Source of the DNA: Apus apus
Lineage: Eukaryota; Chordata; Aves; Apodiformes; Apodidae
Assembly (NCBI RefSeq): GCF_020740795.1
Contig: NC_067289.1
Span: 21,162,608 to 21,226,607 of the forward strand
Direction: 5' to 3'
DNA length: 64,000 nucleotides
Position numbers and translations under genes: made by a program. Of the stretch, positions 38,710 through 53,700 are shown one piece after another; the stretch's first letter is position 1, and each line of letters starts with the position of its first letter. The notes under the pieces are model-generated. The model ran no database searches. It had not been told where the DNA came from and saw nothing but the letters and a program-made list of their open reading frames with translations.

Positions 38710-41700
38710 CTACAATCAGGAAGGGGTTTCAAGAGTTAGTCCAAACAAGAAAAAACTGAACAACCAAGCTTCGCAGATATTCTCACTCTATAGTTTTTCT
38801 ACACCTAAAAAAACCCCATATAAGCACAAGCCAGGATTTTATGTAAATAAAACAGTATGTCTGAACAACAGCTTTGACTCTCCCAATGGACTCAAGACAG
38901 GTTTCCTGCAGCTACAGTTTTTCTACTCAAGAACTGCACTTGACTGCAGTTCCAAACCTCTCTTTTCTCCTCAACCTTATGATTCAACAAAAAGGCTTTA
39001 TGCGAGTTGAGTAGTGTGTGGGATTAATTAAAAAACACATGACATCACACACAACATATGATCTGCTGCCCAACTGCAGCTTACTATTTCAGAGGTCCAA
39101 GTATTCTGGGAAGAACCTGAAATAGGGAAACAGTTTTAACTACTCTAAGTTCCTATCATGTTATGGAAAAAAAAAAAAAAAGAAGTATTTTTGTGTGGGG
39201 TAAGCAAAGACAGAAAAGTGCATGACTTGCATTTCCATGAGGAATGACACACAGTGCTGTATAAAAGTGAAGAGAATGTACTGGAATTCAAGAGCAATTG
39301 TTGGAGCAATCATAACTGAAGAAATCTACAGAGAAATGGGCTTTATAGCTACACTATTTTTTTCATTTTGTCTAAAGCAAGGGAGTCTGCTGTGATACTT
39401 CTTCCCTTATTAATTAGTATTTTCTCATGCCCTTCTCATGTGGGAAAGCAGGGCAATATCTGTATGCTGTGCAGTGTAAGGGTCACTTAAATATACTGGT
39501 ATCTCTATACTGAAGTGCTGACATACGAGGCAGTAGTAGAAAGTTACACAGGAAATCCTGTTCTTGGCCCTCTGTGCTAAAAACTAGAGACTTCAAAGTA
39601 TATGTTTACTCAGCATATAGACTTAAGCACTACAATAAAAGCAAATACAATAAAAATCCTCCAAATCTAGTCTGCTTTACTATCCTCTACTAGGAAACAG
39701 AGTTTGACCTAATGTAGCAGTAGAGAGCTGTAGTAGGTAGCCAGGCATAGCAGAAGACTTGCAGTATGTAGATTATATTTACCCAGGTTTTCTTACACAT
39801 GTATAAGGAGATAATTCTCTTGCATTTGTAAAAACTCTCAGGCTGCAGCATCTATATTTCTGTACCTTTCCTTCTTAGTTTGTTTCACAGGAGTTCTGTC
39901 ATCTCACTACTTTCACCATACTAGTCAGGGTTGTACACCACTTCTGTACACATGGTCCAAAATCAAAAGCATGAACAGATAAAACACTGTATTGGAAGTT
40001 TCTCACTCTCTCAGAAAAGGATACATCTCTGACAAAAGAGGGCTTTTTTTCCCAACTTAACTGTACAAGGCAACTTCCAGTTTCTAGAACATACAGCTGA
40101 TTTTTCTGCATTCTCAGCAAGTAAGCCTTCTCATTAAACAACTCTTGCTCAAAAAATAACACATCCATGCATGCAGTTAAAAATACATTTTTCCACTGTG
40201 GATTTTGAAATTGTTAAAGCAAGATCAGCACCAGACAATTAAATTAACTGTGATCTTAAGAAGGTTCCTTATTTGGTCTGCAGAGCCAGATGACTTACCG
40301 CTAATGACGACGTGCTAGGCAGCCGGCTGCCCATGTAACCCTCGTTAGCCGAGCTGGGACTTCTTCCTTCTGTCGCACTGTGTGACATTAAAGCCCTTCG
40401 AAGAGCTCTCTTTGGTGTTTTTGAGAAGGAAAATGCTCTTGTGACCTGAGGAGTTTGACAAGCAGTTATACACTCACCAAAAAATCAGGCTGTAATCAGT
40501 ACAATACAGGCTACCATTCAAACGCTGAACACCTGTAGGATGTGTGTCAAGTGTTAATACGGCTGTATCAAAACTAGCCAAACACACCCACCCACAGGGT
40601 GATCGGACCCTTAAGGCTCCTCAAAGCTCCTGCTCTCATCAGGCCAAGTATGAAAACAGCAAGACAGGGTGGGAGAGGGAAGGCAGAGATGCAGCGAGGT
40701 CTAGTCCGTCAACTAAGCTTCCCCACATTGCCTTTAAGTTGCTCTCTATTTAGTTTTCAGCAGCTTCCAAACTACAGCAGCCTCTACAGTTTTCTCCAAT
40801 AAACCGTTATTATGAACATACTGAGCCTGCTGCAAGGCTGCTGAGAACAGGGAAGATACCTCGTTGCTCCTTTCCTCCATGCCACAAACTTTGCCAGACC
40901 CAAACCCAGAGCACAGCCCCCAGGACAGAGCAGACAGCCAGCCATCCTCCTACCTCCCAGCCAGCTCCTCCAGGCAGGAGAGAGCACAGCTCCTCAATCA
41001 GTCAGTCAAGAGCAGCTAAGCCATGCACAAAGGAAACCATACACAGGCAGACACCAGCATTTATCACCTACTTCCTTGCTATTTCAAAGTCTATTTGATT
41101 ACCAGGACACATACTCTACACCCATCCTACTTTTGAACATACTTTAATTTACGTAATTGCATGCCGCTTTAAAACTCCATTCAATGTGCTAAAAACAGTT
41201 AGAGCAGAGGGTTGGTGTTGTTTGGGTTTTTTGGTAATATATTTAAAAGACTCCAAACATAAAGCAGACTAAGGTCCATAACAGACTCAAAAATTACTAC
41301 ATAATATTGATGGTTATAATACTTAAGACTATATACGGATACTCCACAACTACTCAGTCAAAACCTCAAATACTCCCCAACTTCTTCCTTTAAGGAGCTT
41401 ATACTTCCAAGTTTCAGTCCAGATTAAGTTTTTCCTGTCACCCCTAGAGTGCTACCCAAAGCAAGAATACTAGCACAATCCCAGGACTAAAGCGGGGTTT
41501 ACTATAAGCACTACCTTCATAGTATCTTACCTTTTTTGATGTTTTCTTTATTGCCCTGGATGCTCTGCTTAAAGTACTGTCCATATCTTTAGTACTTACT
41601 TCAACTGAATCAGGATCAGCAGTATAAATGAGATTTTCCTGTAGACAAAAATAGTCTTAATAATGCTCAAACATCAACACTTGTTAAAATATCACTCATT

Positions 41701-44700
41701 CATTAGGTCAGATGTAGAGGTTTTAATTGCCATATTCCTCCATTTTTAACTCTTAATATACAATCAAGAAGCTATTTGCTTTCATGCCATTTCATTAAAT
41801 TTACTGCTGGTGCAATCACTTTATGAAACCGCTTCATCACTAGTTTTACATTTAGTTTGTCTGATTCAGTTTCAAGTTCAGGGCTGACCAAAGGAAGGGC
41901 AGTAGTTCTGCAGTACACCTGGAAAGTTTCACTACATCTATACCCCCTTGTTTCACTGACACATTTAGCACTCCTTCAAAGTGAAATCATGATAGTCTTA
42001 ATGTTTGACAGCTGGGGCTAAGACTTGAGGCCGAACAGATGTTTCAGAATAGCCACAAGTTTTGGGTTGTTTTTTATCATGCCTCATTCTTCAGCTCTAT
42101 CATGTGCAATCTCTGGGTAGCTACTCACAAACCTTGGCAGGGGGCATGCATGGGAGTGGGAAGTTGCTGGGTTTGTTTGTTTTGTTTTTGTTGCTTTAGG
42201 GTTTTATTTTGAGAGCAAGAGTTTACCTACAAAAGTTCTTTAAAAAACATAAAACACCAGCCAGCCAGCTGTATTCCTAGTGTCTAACAAAGAGTAAAGT
42301 CTTTACTGCCACCACGTGGCAATGTTTATGCTATCTCAGTCTCAGATGACAGTTCTTCAAAATCAGGGAAAGTGTGCTTAAACTGAAGCTCAATTTGATA
42401 TTTAAATCAGCAAGGTATTATAGCTGGCACAGAGCAGTAGTTACAGAAGTTTCACCTAGTGGAACTCAGCATAGTAGGTTACAGTTTGTCAGCATGTGAT
42501 TCCAAAGGTCCTGGGACAAGTGGGAATAATAGAAATTAAATATGTAAAAAACTTATTAAGACCCCAACATTTTTGCATCCCTGGGTGTTTTACACAACAC
42601 AAGAGACTGAAGAGAGGTGATAGATTTAAGTAAAGTAACACTTCTGAATCAGTACTTTTCCTACTCAGTATCTAAAAAGGAAGGAAAAGCACAAAGTAAC
42701 GTCTCTTACTGGTAAATCCCTTGATACCACAACAAACAAAATAAAACTAAGGTGCTATTTTGTTTACTTAACTACCTTTCCAGAAACAAGCATGTCTTTA
42801 AAAATCACAGACATCTAAATATTGTACATCGGAGTACAATGCAGAATAAAACCTTCCTAGCTTAAGCCCAGGTTGTTTCAGCTGTATGTACCGCACATAT
42901 TTTCAGCAAATTTGCATGACTGATACACCTACACTCTTACATAATTAAAACATCAGCTGAAAGTCTCTTGTCCTATTTGGAGAGGACCTACTCTTCAAGT
43001 TAGTAGCTTTCTCACTCTAGAAGGCCCACACACTGAACTTTAAAAAACATGAGGAAGCCAGTGCCTCTTATTTCATAGTTTTCTTTATTTCTTCTTGTTT
43101 TAAGGTTGCAGCTTCTGTCAACAGGAGGATGTTGTTTTATGTCTGTTACATTTTGGTGCCTGTGCATATGTGCAGAACAAAGAATTCAACCCAAGTTAAA
43201 CCAAAACATATGATTCATAACACTGGGATTACAAACTGAAAAATAACTGCAAGAAGCAAGCTGAAGACAATTCTGTTTAGATCTGCAGTGCAGAGTTTTA
43301 ATTATTTATAATTAATTTGTGATGGGGAAGGGCATGATTCTTGATTTTTAAGTACTACTTAGCTTCTGTAGAAGCTAACTTCTGTTAGCTGTTTCCTCTT
43401 CCACCTTTCAACCACTCACTTGCAGGCATACTAGCACAAATGGTTTCTGCTCTACTTCACCTCAAGTATGTCCATTATTAAAAAGCTCTTTAGCTTCTTG
43501 TGCTTCAAGCCAAAAAGTGAGAAATATTTCCAAGCAACAATATGGTTCCATAGTACTTACTGCATCTGCTTTACAAATAGTGTTAGCCACTTGCCGACAC
43601 AACATCTTCAACCAGTCTTCTTTAGGAGGTTCTTCAGTTGTCATCTGGAAACTGAGCAGCTTGTTGTTGAGTTCTGTAGGTGGCCGCACAACTAAGGCAA
43701 AAGCTTTATGGCAATCTACAGTTCATTAAAAAAAGGCATGGAATTAAGACAAAGAATAATCATTTTTTCATATAATTCAGGGAAGAACCTTCAAAAGAGT
43801 TAACACTCCCTCTGCCAGGAACTAGAGTTAGGAACAATATGATTTGTTGCAAGGATTTTATCTTTACTGACACAATAGCTGTTGCATCACTTGCAAGAGC
43901 ACAGAGTCCTGTCTGCATCCTTCATCCAGAGGCTGCAGTCAGCTGCTCATGCAACCATTATTTATTTGTCAAATAACATACATACAAGCTACAGACTACT
44001 CAGTCTTTACTAAATATAGCAGTAATTATCAATATCATTCTTTAACTCACTAATTGTTGGACAGATCACTTCTTTATCAACAGAGAAGGAAAAACATTTA
44101 CCCTATTTTGTAAAGCAAGAAAAAGCAACAAAGACATCAGTGCTATATATGACACACTACGATAGTCAAGTTACAACAGTTTTACTGTTTAAGCTTCACA
44201 AAAATTGCTCACTTGATAGCAGAAAATTAATCCAGTGCTGATACTCTTTTATAGCAGATACAGCTAAAGCATATTAAACACAGTTGAGAGAGAATGAAAG
44301 AAAAAAAACTACCACCAATTTGGAAAAGCAGCACTGGAAAAGTAGTCCTATGGGATAGCATAGATAAGAGACTTCATCCAAGATTTGTGCATTTGTGTAC
44401 TGAAGTTCTTCACAGATATTAAAAGGTATGCTTACAGAAACTAGTCTGACTAGTCTTCTTTGGAAGTCAACACCAAGGCTGGAACAGTATTGTAGCACCA
44501 TTTCTACTGTAGGGATGAATTACTTCAGTGAAACCCCTAGAGTCTCAGTTTGGCAGAGCAGCCACAGAAATTGTCATCTAAATCCTCCTTTTAAGATGCT
44601 AAGCACAGCTCTTCCTGAGCATCATAATCACCAGTTAAACGAGGATCTGGTTTCACTGCAACAGCTCGTCCCTGATCAGTCTAATGCTCTGGACTGAGGT

Positions 44701-47700
44701 TTGCTGTTCTATTTTTATTTTGTAAATCCTGAGCTGTCAGTTGTACTCCTGTTTAACTCACACTGCCATGTGGTTGGCATACCCCAATATCACCCAGTAG
44801 TTCTGCCAAATTCAGCATTCTGCAGTGATTCTTGAAAAGCCAGAAGGTATCAATGCAAGGAACTCTCAAGCTCATACAGAGCTTCAAACAGAAGCTCATA
44901 CAAAAGCCACTCACATACCTGGCCTACCATACAACAAATACCTTTGCATTCTATCCCACAACAGCAGACCTTCATCCTTTATAGTCTGAACCACAGTTTT
45001 CATTAGCTACCACAGCACTTCAAAGCATACACACCTTCTGTCTCCCTGATGTCTAGAACTTTCTTGATCTGGGAGAGAGGCATGAGAACAACATGCTTGA
45101 GAGATGCAGGAGGCCTTGTGTGGCCATGGGGACTCTTGAAAGCACCAATAACTTTATGCCGTTTCCTTGCAATCTGAATAGAACACAAAAGAAGTTAAAG
45201 TTAAAAAGTCTATTAACATTTGGTTTATTTTGTTATTTTATTTTTTAGTATACAGGAAGGCACAGAAAACCTTGCTACAGAAAAATAATCTAAAAAGTAT
45301 TTTAGTCTGTTTATTCTACCACATAAATCTTCAAGGAACTCATATCACTATTCACTGTGCACAGTTCAAGTGGCCCAGAAATACTTGTTATTTACTATCA
45401 ATACAGTCCCCTCAAAAACAGAAAAACAAGAGGGGAAGTAATTTTGCATTACAGATCTCAATTCTACTGGGCATAACAAGCAAGGGCCTTTTGAAACCTA
45501 CCACAAGGTAGGGTAGATTTAAACAGATAAGACAGTGTCAATGTGCATGAACCAAATTAGGCTGTGGTGAGTTATGTCCTAGAACCACCACTTGGTGTTG
45601 CTTGTGCATGCAGCCATCAAGTGGGTTTTGCATTAGAGGCTGGTCAATCAGTTTCTACTTTAACACACAGGTACCTTACAGGCTTTCTAAGTAACCTATC
45701 TTCAGTTACTTATATCTTGTATAAAAAGCTTAAGTAAGCTTTTTCAGTTTTCTTTTCTTATATTGCCAGAAGTGACAAAGCTGAGTCAACTGGACTCCCA
45801 GGAAGAGTTCATCACTAGTTACAGCAATAGGCTTTTGTCTCCAAGTGCTGCTTAAGACAGCACTAATTTTGGATTATTTTAGAGTTGGTCTTCTAAGAAG
45901 ACAATGTTCTTTACTGTTATAGGCAGCAACAAGTACTTTTATAAAGTATCCTTTATAATGTCAGTTTCTCCATGTAAGTCTCCAAAACCCAGCTAAAATT
46001 TATTTTCCCTCATAGTTCTTCCTAGCACACAGTTAGTCTAAGGCATTTAATATGGGAATTTTTTTTTTCTTCTTTTTTTGTAGCCTAAGAACAGACAGTT
46101 CTACCACAGAGGCCCACTGTTTACTCACATTAAATATGACTAAACTTAGAAAGGGCAAATGTCCTGCTGGTCCAAGGACTCCAGGACTTTTTCATCCACT
46201 GGTGCTACTCAAAGAGCTATTCAGGTAAACATTTCTTTCCTCACATACTAAGCTGCTTTTAAATCTTTGACCTGTCTGCAAGACATTAAGGGCCACATTA
46301 ACACCTCTCAACTATCCAGAATTGACCAACTACTTGTGTTGGCTTATACAATAGCTAATGGAAAGGCAACATCAGCATATGTTGAGCTATCAGCTTTTCA
46401 TTACTTAGAATTCTGCTTAAAAGTTTTTAAGTTTTATTTATTTATATTCATAAGTCATCTTAAGTCTCTTCTAATTCAGTTCATAAGATGTACTTCTATA
46501 GTGGTCTTACCTCTAGGCAATCATTGAACAGGAAGAGTGTGACCTGTTCTCCTCTGTCACAAAGGTCATCACCAAGCGCTACGGTTTCCAAACGCTGAAC
46601 TAAGCTTCGGTGAGAGGACAAGAGATTGGCCTAAGGGATAGAAGCGAAAAGCTCATTAAGCATTTAGTTCAAGGGCTGAATTACTTCTTGCTTATACCTT
46701 AACACTGGAAATCTGTTTAAACCAGCACTCATTTTAACCTCACATTTTACAGGTCTGCAGCTTCAGAGAAATCACTTACTGGACATCCATCGACTTCATA
46801 GACAACATCAAAGAACTGCTTTTGAGCCTCTGTTTTTCTTTTGTCTTCATTAATATGTCTGAGGGAAGCATATTACATTTATCTTCAATATCAAGCAACA
46901 GTAAATGAATACATTGCATTTAAAACATACAAAAATAATGAAGTAAACAGAGATAGTTCACACAGCAGTACTGGAAGATAAAAAAAATAAAGATACCAAC
47001 CACACTTGCTCACTATAGTATCCAAATACCATATACTCTATTCCCATAGAAAACTTCAGATCTAGAACATGTGAGCAGTAGTTCACACACCGTTCAGTTA
47101 ATATATTATTTCCCTGCCCTGTAAGATGTTGAACTAGAGACCAAGCCAACACAGCTCTTTACAGCCTGCATTTTATCCTCCCAAGTCAGGACTGCAGCTC
47201 ACCAAGAAGCAAATACAAGAATAATTACAATTTAAAAGTAGATGTTGATGTTAAAATCAGACAAACATTTACCCAATTAATACTGGAGGTCTCAATGCTG
47301 GAGCCATATGCTACACTTCAAGAGAGGCGAGACAAAAACTAAACAGCTTCAGCTTTAAGCTAATTAACTCATGGAATGGTGCCAAGAATAGCTAATACAG
47401 CACCAGAAGAGAAACTAATCTTCTACCAATAGCTTGTCCTTTCAGTGGATACATGCACAAAAGTAAGTTTTAAAGACAAAACAAATCTCTTCCATTCCAG
47501 AGGGAATGGATAGATATAAATGTTGGAACAGAACAGAAGTCTCAGGAGGTCCAGCTTCCTGCTGAGGCAGGGAGCCAGCAAAGGCTCAGGTAGAAATGCT
47601 AGGCAGACACACTGCAGACTCCTTCAAGAGCTCTGGCACAGGATGCCAAAGGGACTACAGTGACAAAAGGGAGACTGAAGAACACACACTTATGTGTACC

Positions 47701-50700
47701 TACACAGAGACCAAAGTTATGGCAACAGCACACTAAGTAAGAGCAATTTAGAAGGAACAGAGAGATCTAAAGGTTTCATAGAATGAGCATCACTTACGTC
47801 ATCACTTCCTTTAATGATTCAATAGCTCTCTCTAGAGTTACTTTATCAGGGTTCTCTTCTGCCGTATGCTTCTTAATATCTACAATTTAAAAAACGCAAT
47901 CAGCACAAAAACCACACGAATTAAAAGAGCCTGAAAAGAAATACAAAATATACTTAAACCGCTTAAAATATTTAAACCTTAAGTCAGATAAGATGACTGA
48001 AGAAATTGTGGCTGTCCTGGCGTCCAAACAGCTTTGATTAAGTGGGGAAAAAGTAGGCTGAGCATGCACCTTCTTAAGAAAAAAAATCCATCTACAATAC
48101 AAAATCAAACCCTCAAACTATTCTAAAGACCAACAAGAGCACATGCTGCTTTTGTTGAAGTGCAGAGACAAGCACAAAAGTCTAGCTGAAGCAAAGGTTG
48201 GTGGAATTTTTTTAATTAGTATTTTTATTAACCTAATGATTATTACATCAAGTGATTGATACCAGGAGAAACATATGAAACTAAGCCTTGTGAACACAAA
48301 TTGCTCCCTAGTTTATGGTGGCTGTATTTGAATCTTAATTATATTTGTATTTGCAGAGACAAAACTGCTGTCAGAGCAAGTTTTTCCTCCACTTCTATCC
48401 TGCAGACAAATATATGGACAAATGAAATTTAGCTGAAAGTATGCTTTCTGCAGCAACTGGTCTTGCTGACTGCCATTAAGCATTATTAACTCCCTGAATC
48501 AGGCTTGGTTTAGATGAGAAAAGCTGCTTCTAATTATGACAAAAGCAGACCTTATCTTGGTTTTAACACCTTCAACAGACTAATTAAACAATACATCTGT
48601 AGATTACCATTTAGTAGGAGAGCAACACTAGGCAGCCTTTGAACAGGACGGATAAGGAGTTCAGCTAAGCTTTGGCGGCCACATTCAGGCTTTGCTTGGT
48701 TTATCTGGGGAAAAGAAAGGGGAGAAAAGAAAGAATTCTTACTTTTTTCCACACACCCCCCCCCAAAAAATAATCACAAACTAGGAGAAAAAACTGTCTT
48801 CCTTGAAACTAGCACTGCAGCAAGTTTGAGAATCATTTATCACAGAAACTCAGTCATTATTAACAGATTGTTACAAAACACATTCAAACCTGTGCAGTAT
48901 TTATCACAATGTTTATGTTCTCGTAACATCTAGTTTTAAACTGTGTATTATCAACCCCTCAGTCCTTGTTCCAGCTGCTAGTACTAATGTGGAGTGGGAC
49001 AGGGGACAAACTGTTCTCTTACTTATTCCCGCATATTTTTAGATATCAATACTTTCACATAATTCCTGGTACCTCAGAAAACAGGAGGAGTCAAACTCTG
49101 TCAGTTTGATCACTCCACTATTTGAGACACACTTGTTGGTTATTGAAGTTAGAGCTACACTGCACTGTTAATCAGCTATATACCTTTATCTGAAGTGCTC
49201 AAGAGTCTTACGACTTATATTCAAGATAACTCTTTCTTTGAAGATCATCTTCCTGTTAGATCTCCACTGTTATGCTCCTATTCATTAGTGACAAAAATGC
49301 TGAGACATTCTACCTCCCTGGAACTTCACATCTGCCAAAAGTGAGTTAAAAGCTATTTCAGAAATACAAGTCTTTTAAACACAGGGAGGGAGGACCAATA
49401 AAAAGCAGCCCCTGTAGTTATCTTTACAGATAAGAGAAGACATTTGGGAGAAAATAATCAGAATGCACTTTTTCAGCAAACACATGTGAACAAACTACCT
49501 TGAAAACTGTATAACAAAGAAGGAACTTGGACCTCTAAGAGTCTTACAAGGAGCTTGAGGGATTGAAGTCAAATCCTTCCTATTTCTGTCTCACCGAGAC
49601 ATACTCACATTCCTCCAAGCTTTCAAAGCCTTCTCAAAAGACTTAATCCTGCAGACACTTACCTTTAGGAAAGCATGAAACCTTGGCTTCTGTTTTTCAC
49701 ATCTAGTAATAGTCTCCTTGCTCATTTCGAAGAAATTCACAAATGGAGGGTATGTTTTCAGCAAGTCTTTTGACTGAAAGAAACAACTGTTAGGGCTCTG
49801 CTTTCAATGTTATTATGCAGCACTGTAGAGATATTCATATGCCCTGAGCCATAAAAAGCTGCTCAAAGGCACGTTATAATGAAGAATAATAAAAAAGATG
49901 TTGTAAACCCATGCATGTTCACAGAGCAAGTTAAGACAGTTTTGCATGCCAGATGCCCAAGTTTCAGTGCTGCTGATCAAATGCAGACTGCTCTCAAAAA
50001 CATCATCAAGTACACATGTGACAATCTTCGAAACTGCTGAGCTGCTCAGGTAGAAGGCAGGTTCTCATCCACCAAGATGCTTTTGGTGAACATTTTGGCA
50101 ACTTCAGACAGGTACTGTCTCCAGTTACTGTAATCACCTTTAAAAGACATTAAACCACTAGAAACAATACCTCAGACTGAAAACTTTTGAATGCCAAACA
50201 CTGTTTGCCTCAAAGTGATCAGGTCAGCAAAAGCACAAGATATGTGGCAGACTACTTAGGATGAAATGCATTGCAGTCCCCAACCTACCTTTCCTGTTCT
50301 GCACACTCTGTACTTGAGAAAACAAGGAATCATTATTCACTTGCACATTTCAGTTCTTGAAGGAAGAACACAAGAAGTTTCTATGAACAGTTATTTTCCT
50401 AGTTATTTCCTATAGATCTGAGGCAGGAAGTGGCCATGATTACAGAAAAAGCCTTTATTAAAATCTGAGTAAAAAGTACATCTGTAGTGTTGCAAATTAC
50501 AGTCCTCAAACCATATCTATTTGGAATTTTATCCCCTCATTCAGGTGGACAGACACAAACTTGACATGGATTACCTACACAAAGTGTATCATCCAACTCA
50601 ACTGAAAAGTCAAAACAGGAAATATAATGATACAAGTTAGTGTTCTTTCTCAATCAGTACTACTTGTGTTTACTAGCTCCTACAAATGGATTATTGTAAG

Positions 50701-53700
50701 ATAAGAGACTAACTCAAATGCATAAAAATAAGGAACAGAAACTTACATATTTAAGAATGATATCACCAATACTTTTGCTTTCAGTCCAATTCACCATAAG
50801 ATCTTCCAGGTCTTCCTAGAGTACATGCAGGGATGGAGAGAAGGAGAAATTTAGATGAGAATGAACTGCATAAACATGTAAGATTGGATCAGTGCTTTAC
50901 CAAACACATATAATTAGCTGTGTGTTTGATACTGACAAAACAGGTTTGATACTGACAAAACAAGCAAGAGACCTCTGCCTTCCTGATTATCTAGTTTTGA
51001 ACCAATGCAAGCAGCACCTAGCAGTGTATCGGCACTAGCCAACTGCAACAAAGTGATGCTGCTGTGTCCAACACACTACAGAACATATCCCAAGTGATTA
51101 TTAAAAAGAATAAACAGAACACAGTTGAAGCAATTCTAATTGAGAGTGCACAACTAGTATAGGACTTTTAAGGACTTCAGACAGAACTAAAATAGAACTA
51201 GCATAGGTTTCCTTCACTTGCTGCACCAGGGTGTCAAGGAAAGTGAGACCAAGCTATTAAGCCTGTATTTGCTTGATAAGGATCAAGCTTATTCACTGTT
51301 AGCTAATAACAGGGACAGGAGAGCACAGCTGAAGATTCAGGATTCATCTGAAGTAGAAAGGATTCACCATTAATATTGCTTTGTTGCTGCCACTTCTCTT
51401 ATCTTTATTACACCAAAGGTGAAGGAAAACACAACCACCACATCTAAGCTACTTTGTCTACACTGCATGCTGCAGGTGAATCCTACTTGACACAAGATAC
51501 AGATGCTCTAGTTTCATCTCAATCTCAGTGTGCATAAATTAATACCCATCATGATTAACTAGACTGGATCACAACAGTTGAAGAAAAAAAAAAAGAAACC
51601 CACATCACCCAAAACCCAAACCACAAAACCACTGGCTTTACAGTCAGTCCTGCTATTTTATAAAGCCTACTGTGAAATGCAGACAGGAACAGGCATATGC
51701 CATTATCTGAAGGAGATTTTATGGCTCTGTATTTGAGCAAGACTTGCATCATAGTCTATCTTGAGACCCAAAGATTGCTTTGGCAGGCACTTGCACTCCA
51801 GATCAAAACATATGAGAAAGCCTCAAGAAAACAGGGCAATTGGATTCCAGTCAGGCCTCATGCCAGGTCAACTGTTTCAGAGGTGGAAGTGTGAGCCAGT
51901 TTTATGAGTTGGTGTTTCTGACAATTGGTTCAAAGCCATTTAAGGAGAGATCAGTTTCTCCTACCAAATGAGAGGAGTCTCTCTTTGACATGAAGACTAC
52001 TTACGTGAACATGTCTAAAGCATGTCTAAAGTCCAGGAAAATGCCATTTTTTTTTTTAGAATTATGGTTTGGTTTGATTTTGTTTGAATGCCATAGCTTT
52101 AGGTATCCTTCCAAGAGTCCTTGCTAACTGCTTTAATAGAAACACATCAGAAGCACTTGTGAGACTACCACTTGATACCACTGGCCTTATTGATCAGTTT
52201 TGTATCCGTTACAGAAAACGTCCTACAGGAAGAGGTATTAAAATGGGAAAAAAGGACAAGCTAGCTCATGAATGGCAATAATAGTTACATGTACAATAAT
52301 CAGACTCCAGATATTTATTAATAAGTGTTAGATCTTACAGCATTTGCACCTAATTCCACACGTTGAACAGTATGGAAGATCACCGGGATCAGTCTGCACC
52401 CACCCAGCAGATACAACTTAAGCCATGCAGAAAAGTCTCTATCAAAGCTTCCCCTGTCACAGAGAAGTTGCAGCTGACCTTGATTTTAGTGTGCACATCA
52501 AGAATATCTGGAATGCTGCCAAATATGGTCTTAATTTCTTCCTGTGCAAGAATTGGTCCTCCAAGTTGTCCTTCCTTCTCCAATGGAACTTGAAATAACT
52601 GATGAAGTAGACAAAAAAGAGTTAATGCCCTCCCAACCTCCACATGTTGTTAGAAACAGTTATGAAAGCAACAGTGTTTTCCTTCCAGCAGCCACAATCA
52701 CAAGACATTGCTCCCATTTAGCAAGACTGGGCTATGGAGGAGTGCTTTGAAGGTACAAACCCTCAGTTTTAAACATTACTGCAGCATAACCCCTTTCATC
52801 TGCTTTTCTACTCACACACATCTTAGCTCCATAAGTAGATAATCAGCTGCAACAGAAACAAACTTTCTGAAAACTAAGCACTTCAGTAAGCCATTTGCTA
52901 TTCTGCTTTTGGAACAATAAAAAAAGTTTTCCCCTGCCATCTCTCTCTAATCACTAATATCTTAAAAACCTGAGTCATTCAGAGAGTACTTTCCTGAAGC
53001 TTAGGATTTCCATACAAATTGCAGTTCCACTGCAGATCACTAATTAGAAAATGCACTTTCCAGCTTTTGTTAGCAGACACTAAGCATATTTATGTGACAG
53101 TAAAATGACAGGAGACTGTTTACATTGTCACTTTTTTGTGAACCTTTGAGGCGCCTAAGCCTTCAAGACTGCAGATCAGAGGCTGAACATAATTGATGTA
53201 AACACTAGTTATCTTATTACATTTGACCTCTACTTCCTTTAAAACCATCTTACCTGAATGATTGTTGTTAGTATGTCAACGTAGTTACTTTCTGTCTGAT
53301 ACAATTCCTTTGCAACCTGCCATCTTGCAGACTGCTTTACTGGAAGAGGAGTTGAGTTTTTGGAAGGCCTCGCACAGGATTTTGGTGTTTCTGATGAAGA
53401 AATAGCCCCAGAAGAAAACAGAGCTTTATTACAATAAGAGTCCCTAAAAAAAGCTCACCCTCAAAGACAGGAAAAAAAAAACAAAACACCTTCAGAATTT
53501 TTAAGGGAAGAGAGCTTCCCCCTCCCAAAAAAAAAAAAATACACACACAGAGCTATTCTGTAGGTTATTCCCTAGTTATCAGAGCTCTTTCTAGAAAATA
53601 GCTTTCTTTGTTACAGCCTAATTATAGAACTGCTGTAACATACTGTTCCTCAAAATTACTCTGACAGCAGTAAGCCATTTATGGGCAGATCACAGCATGG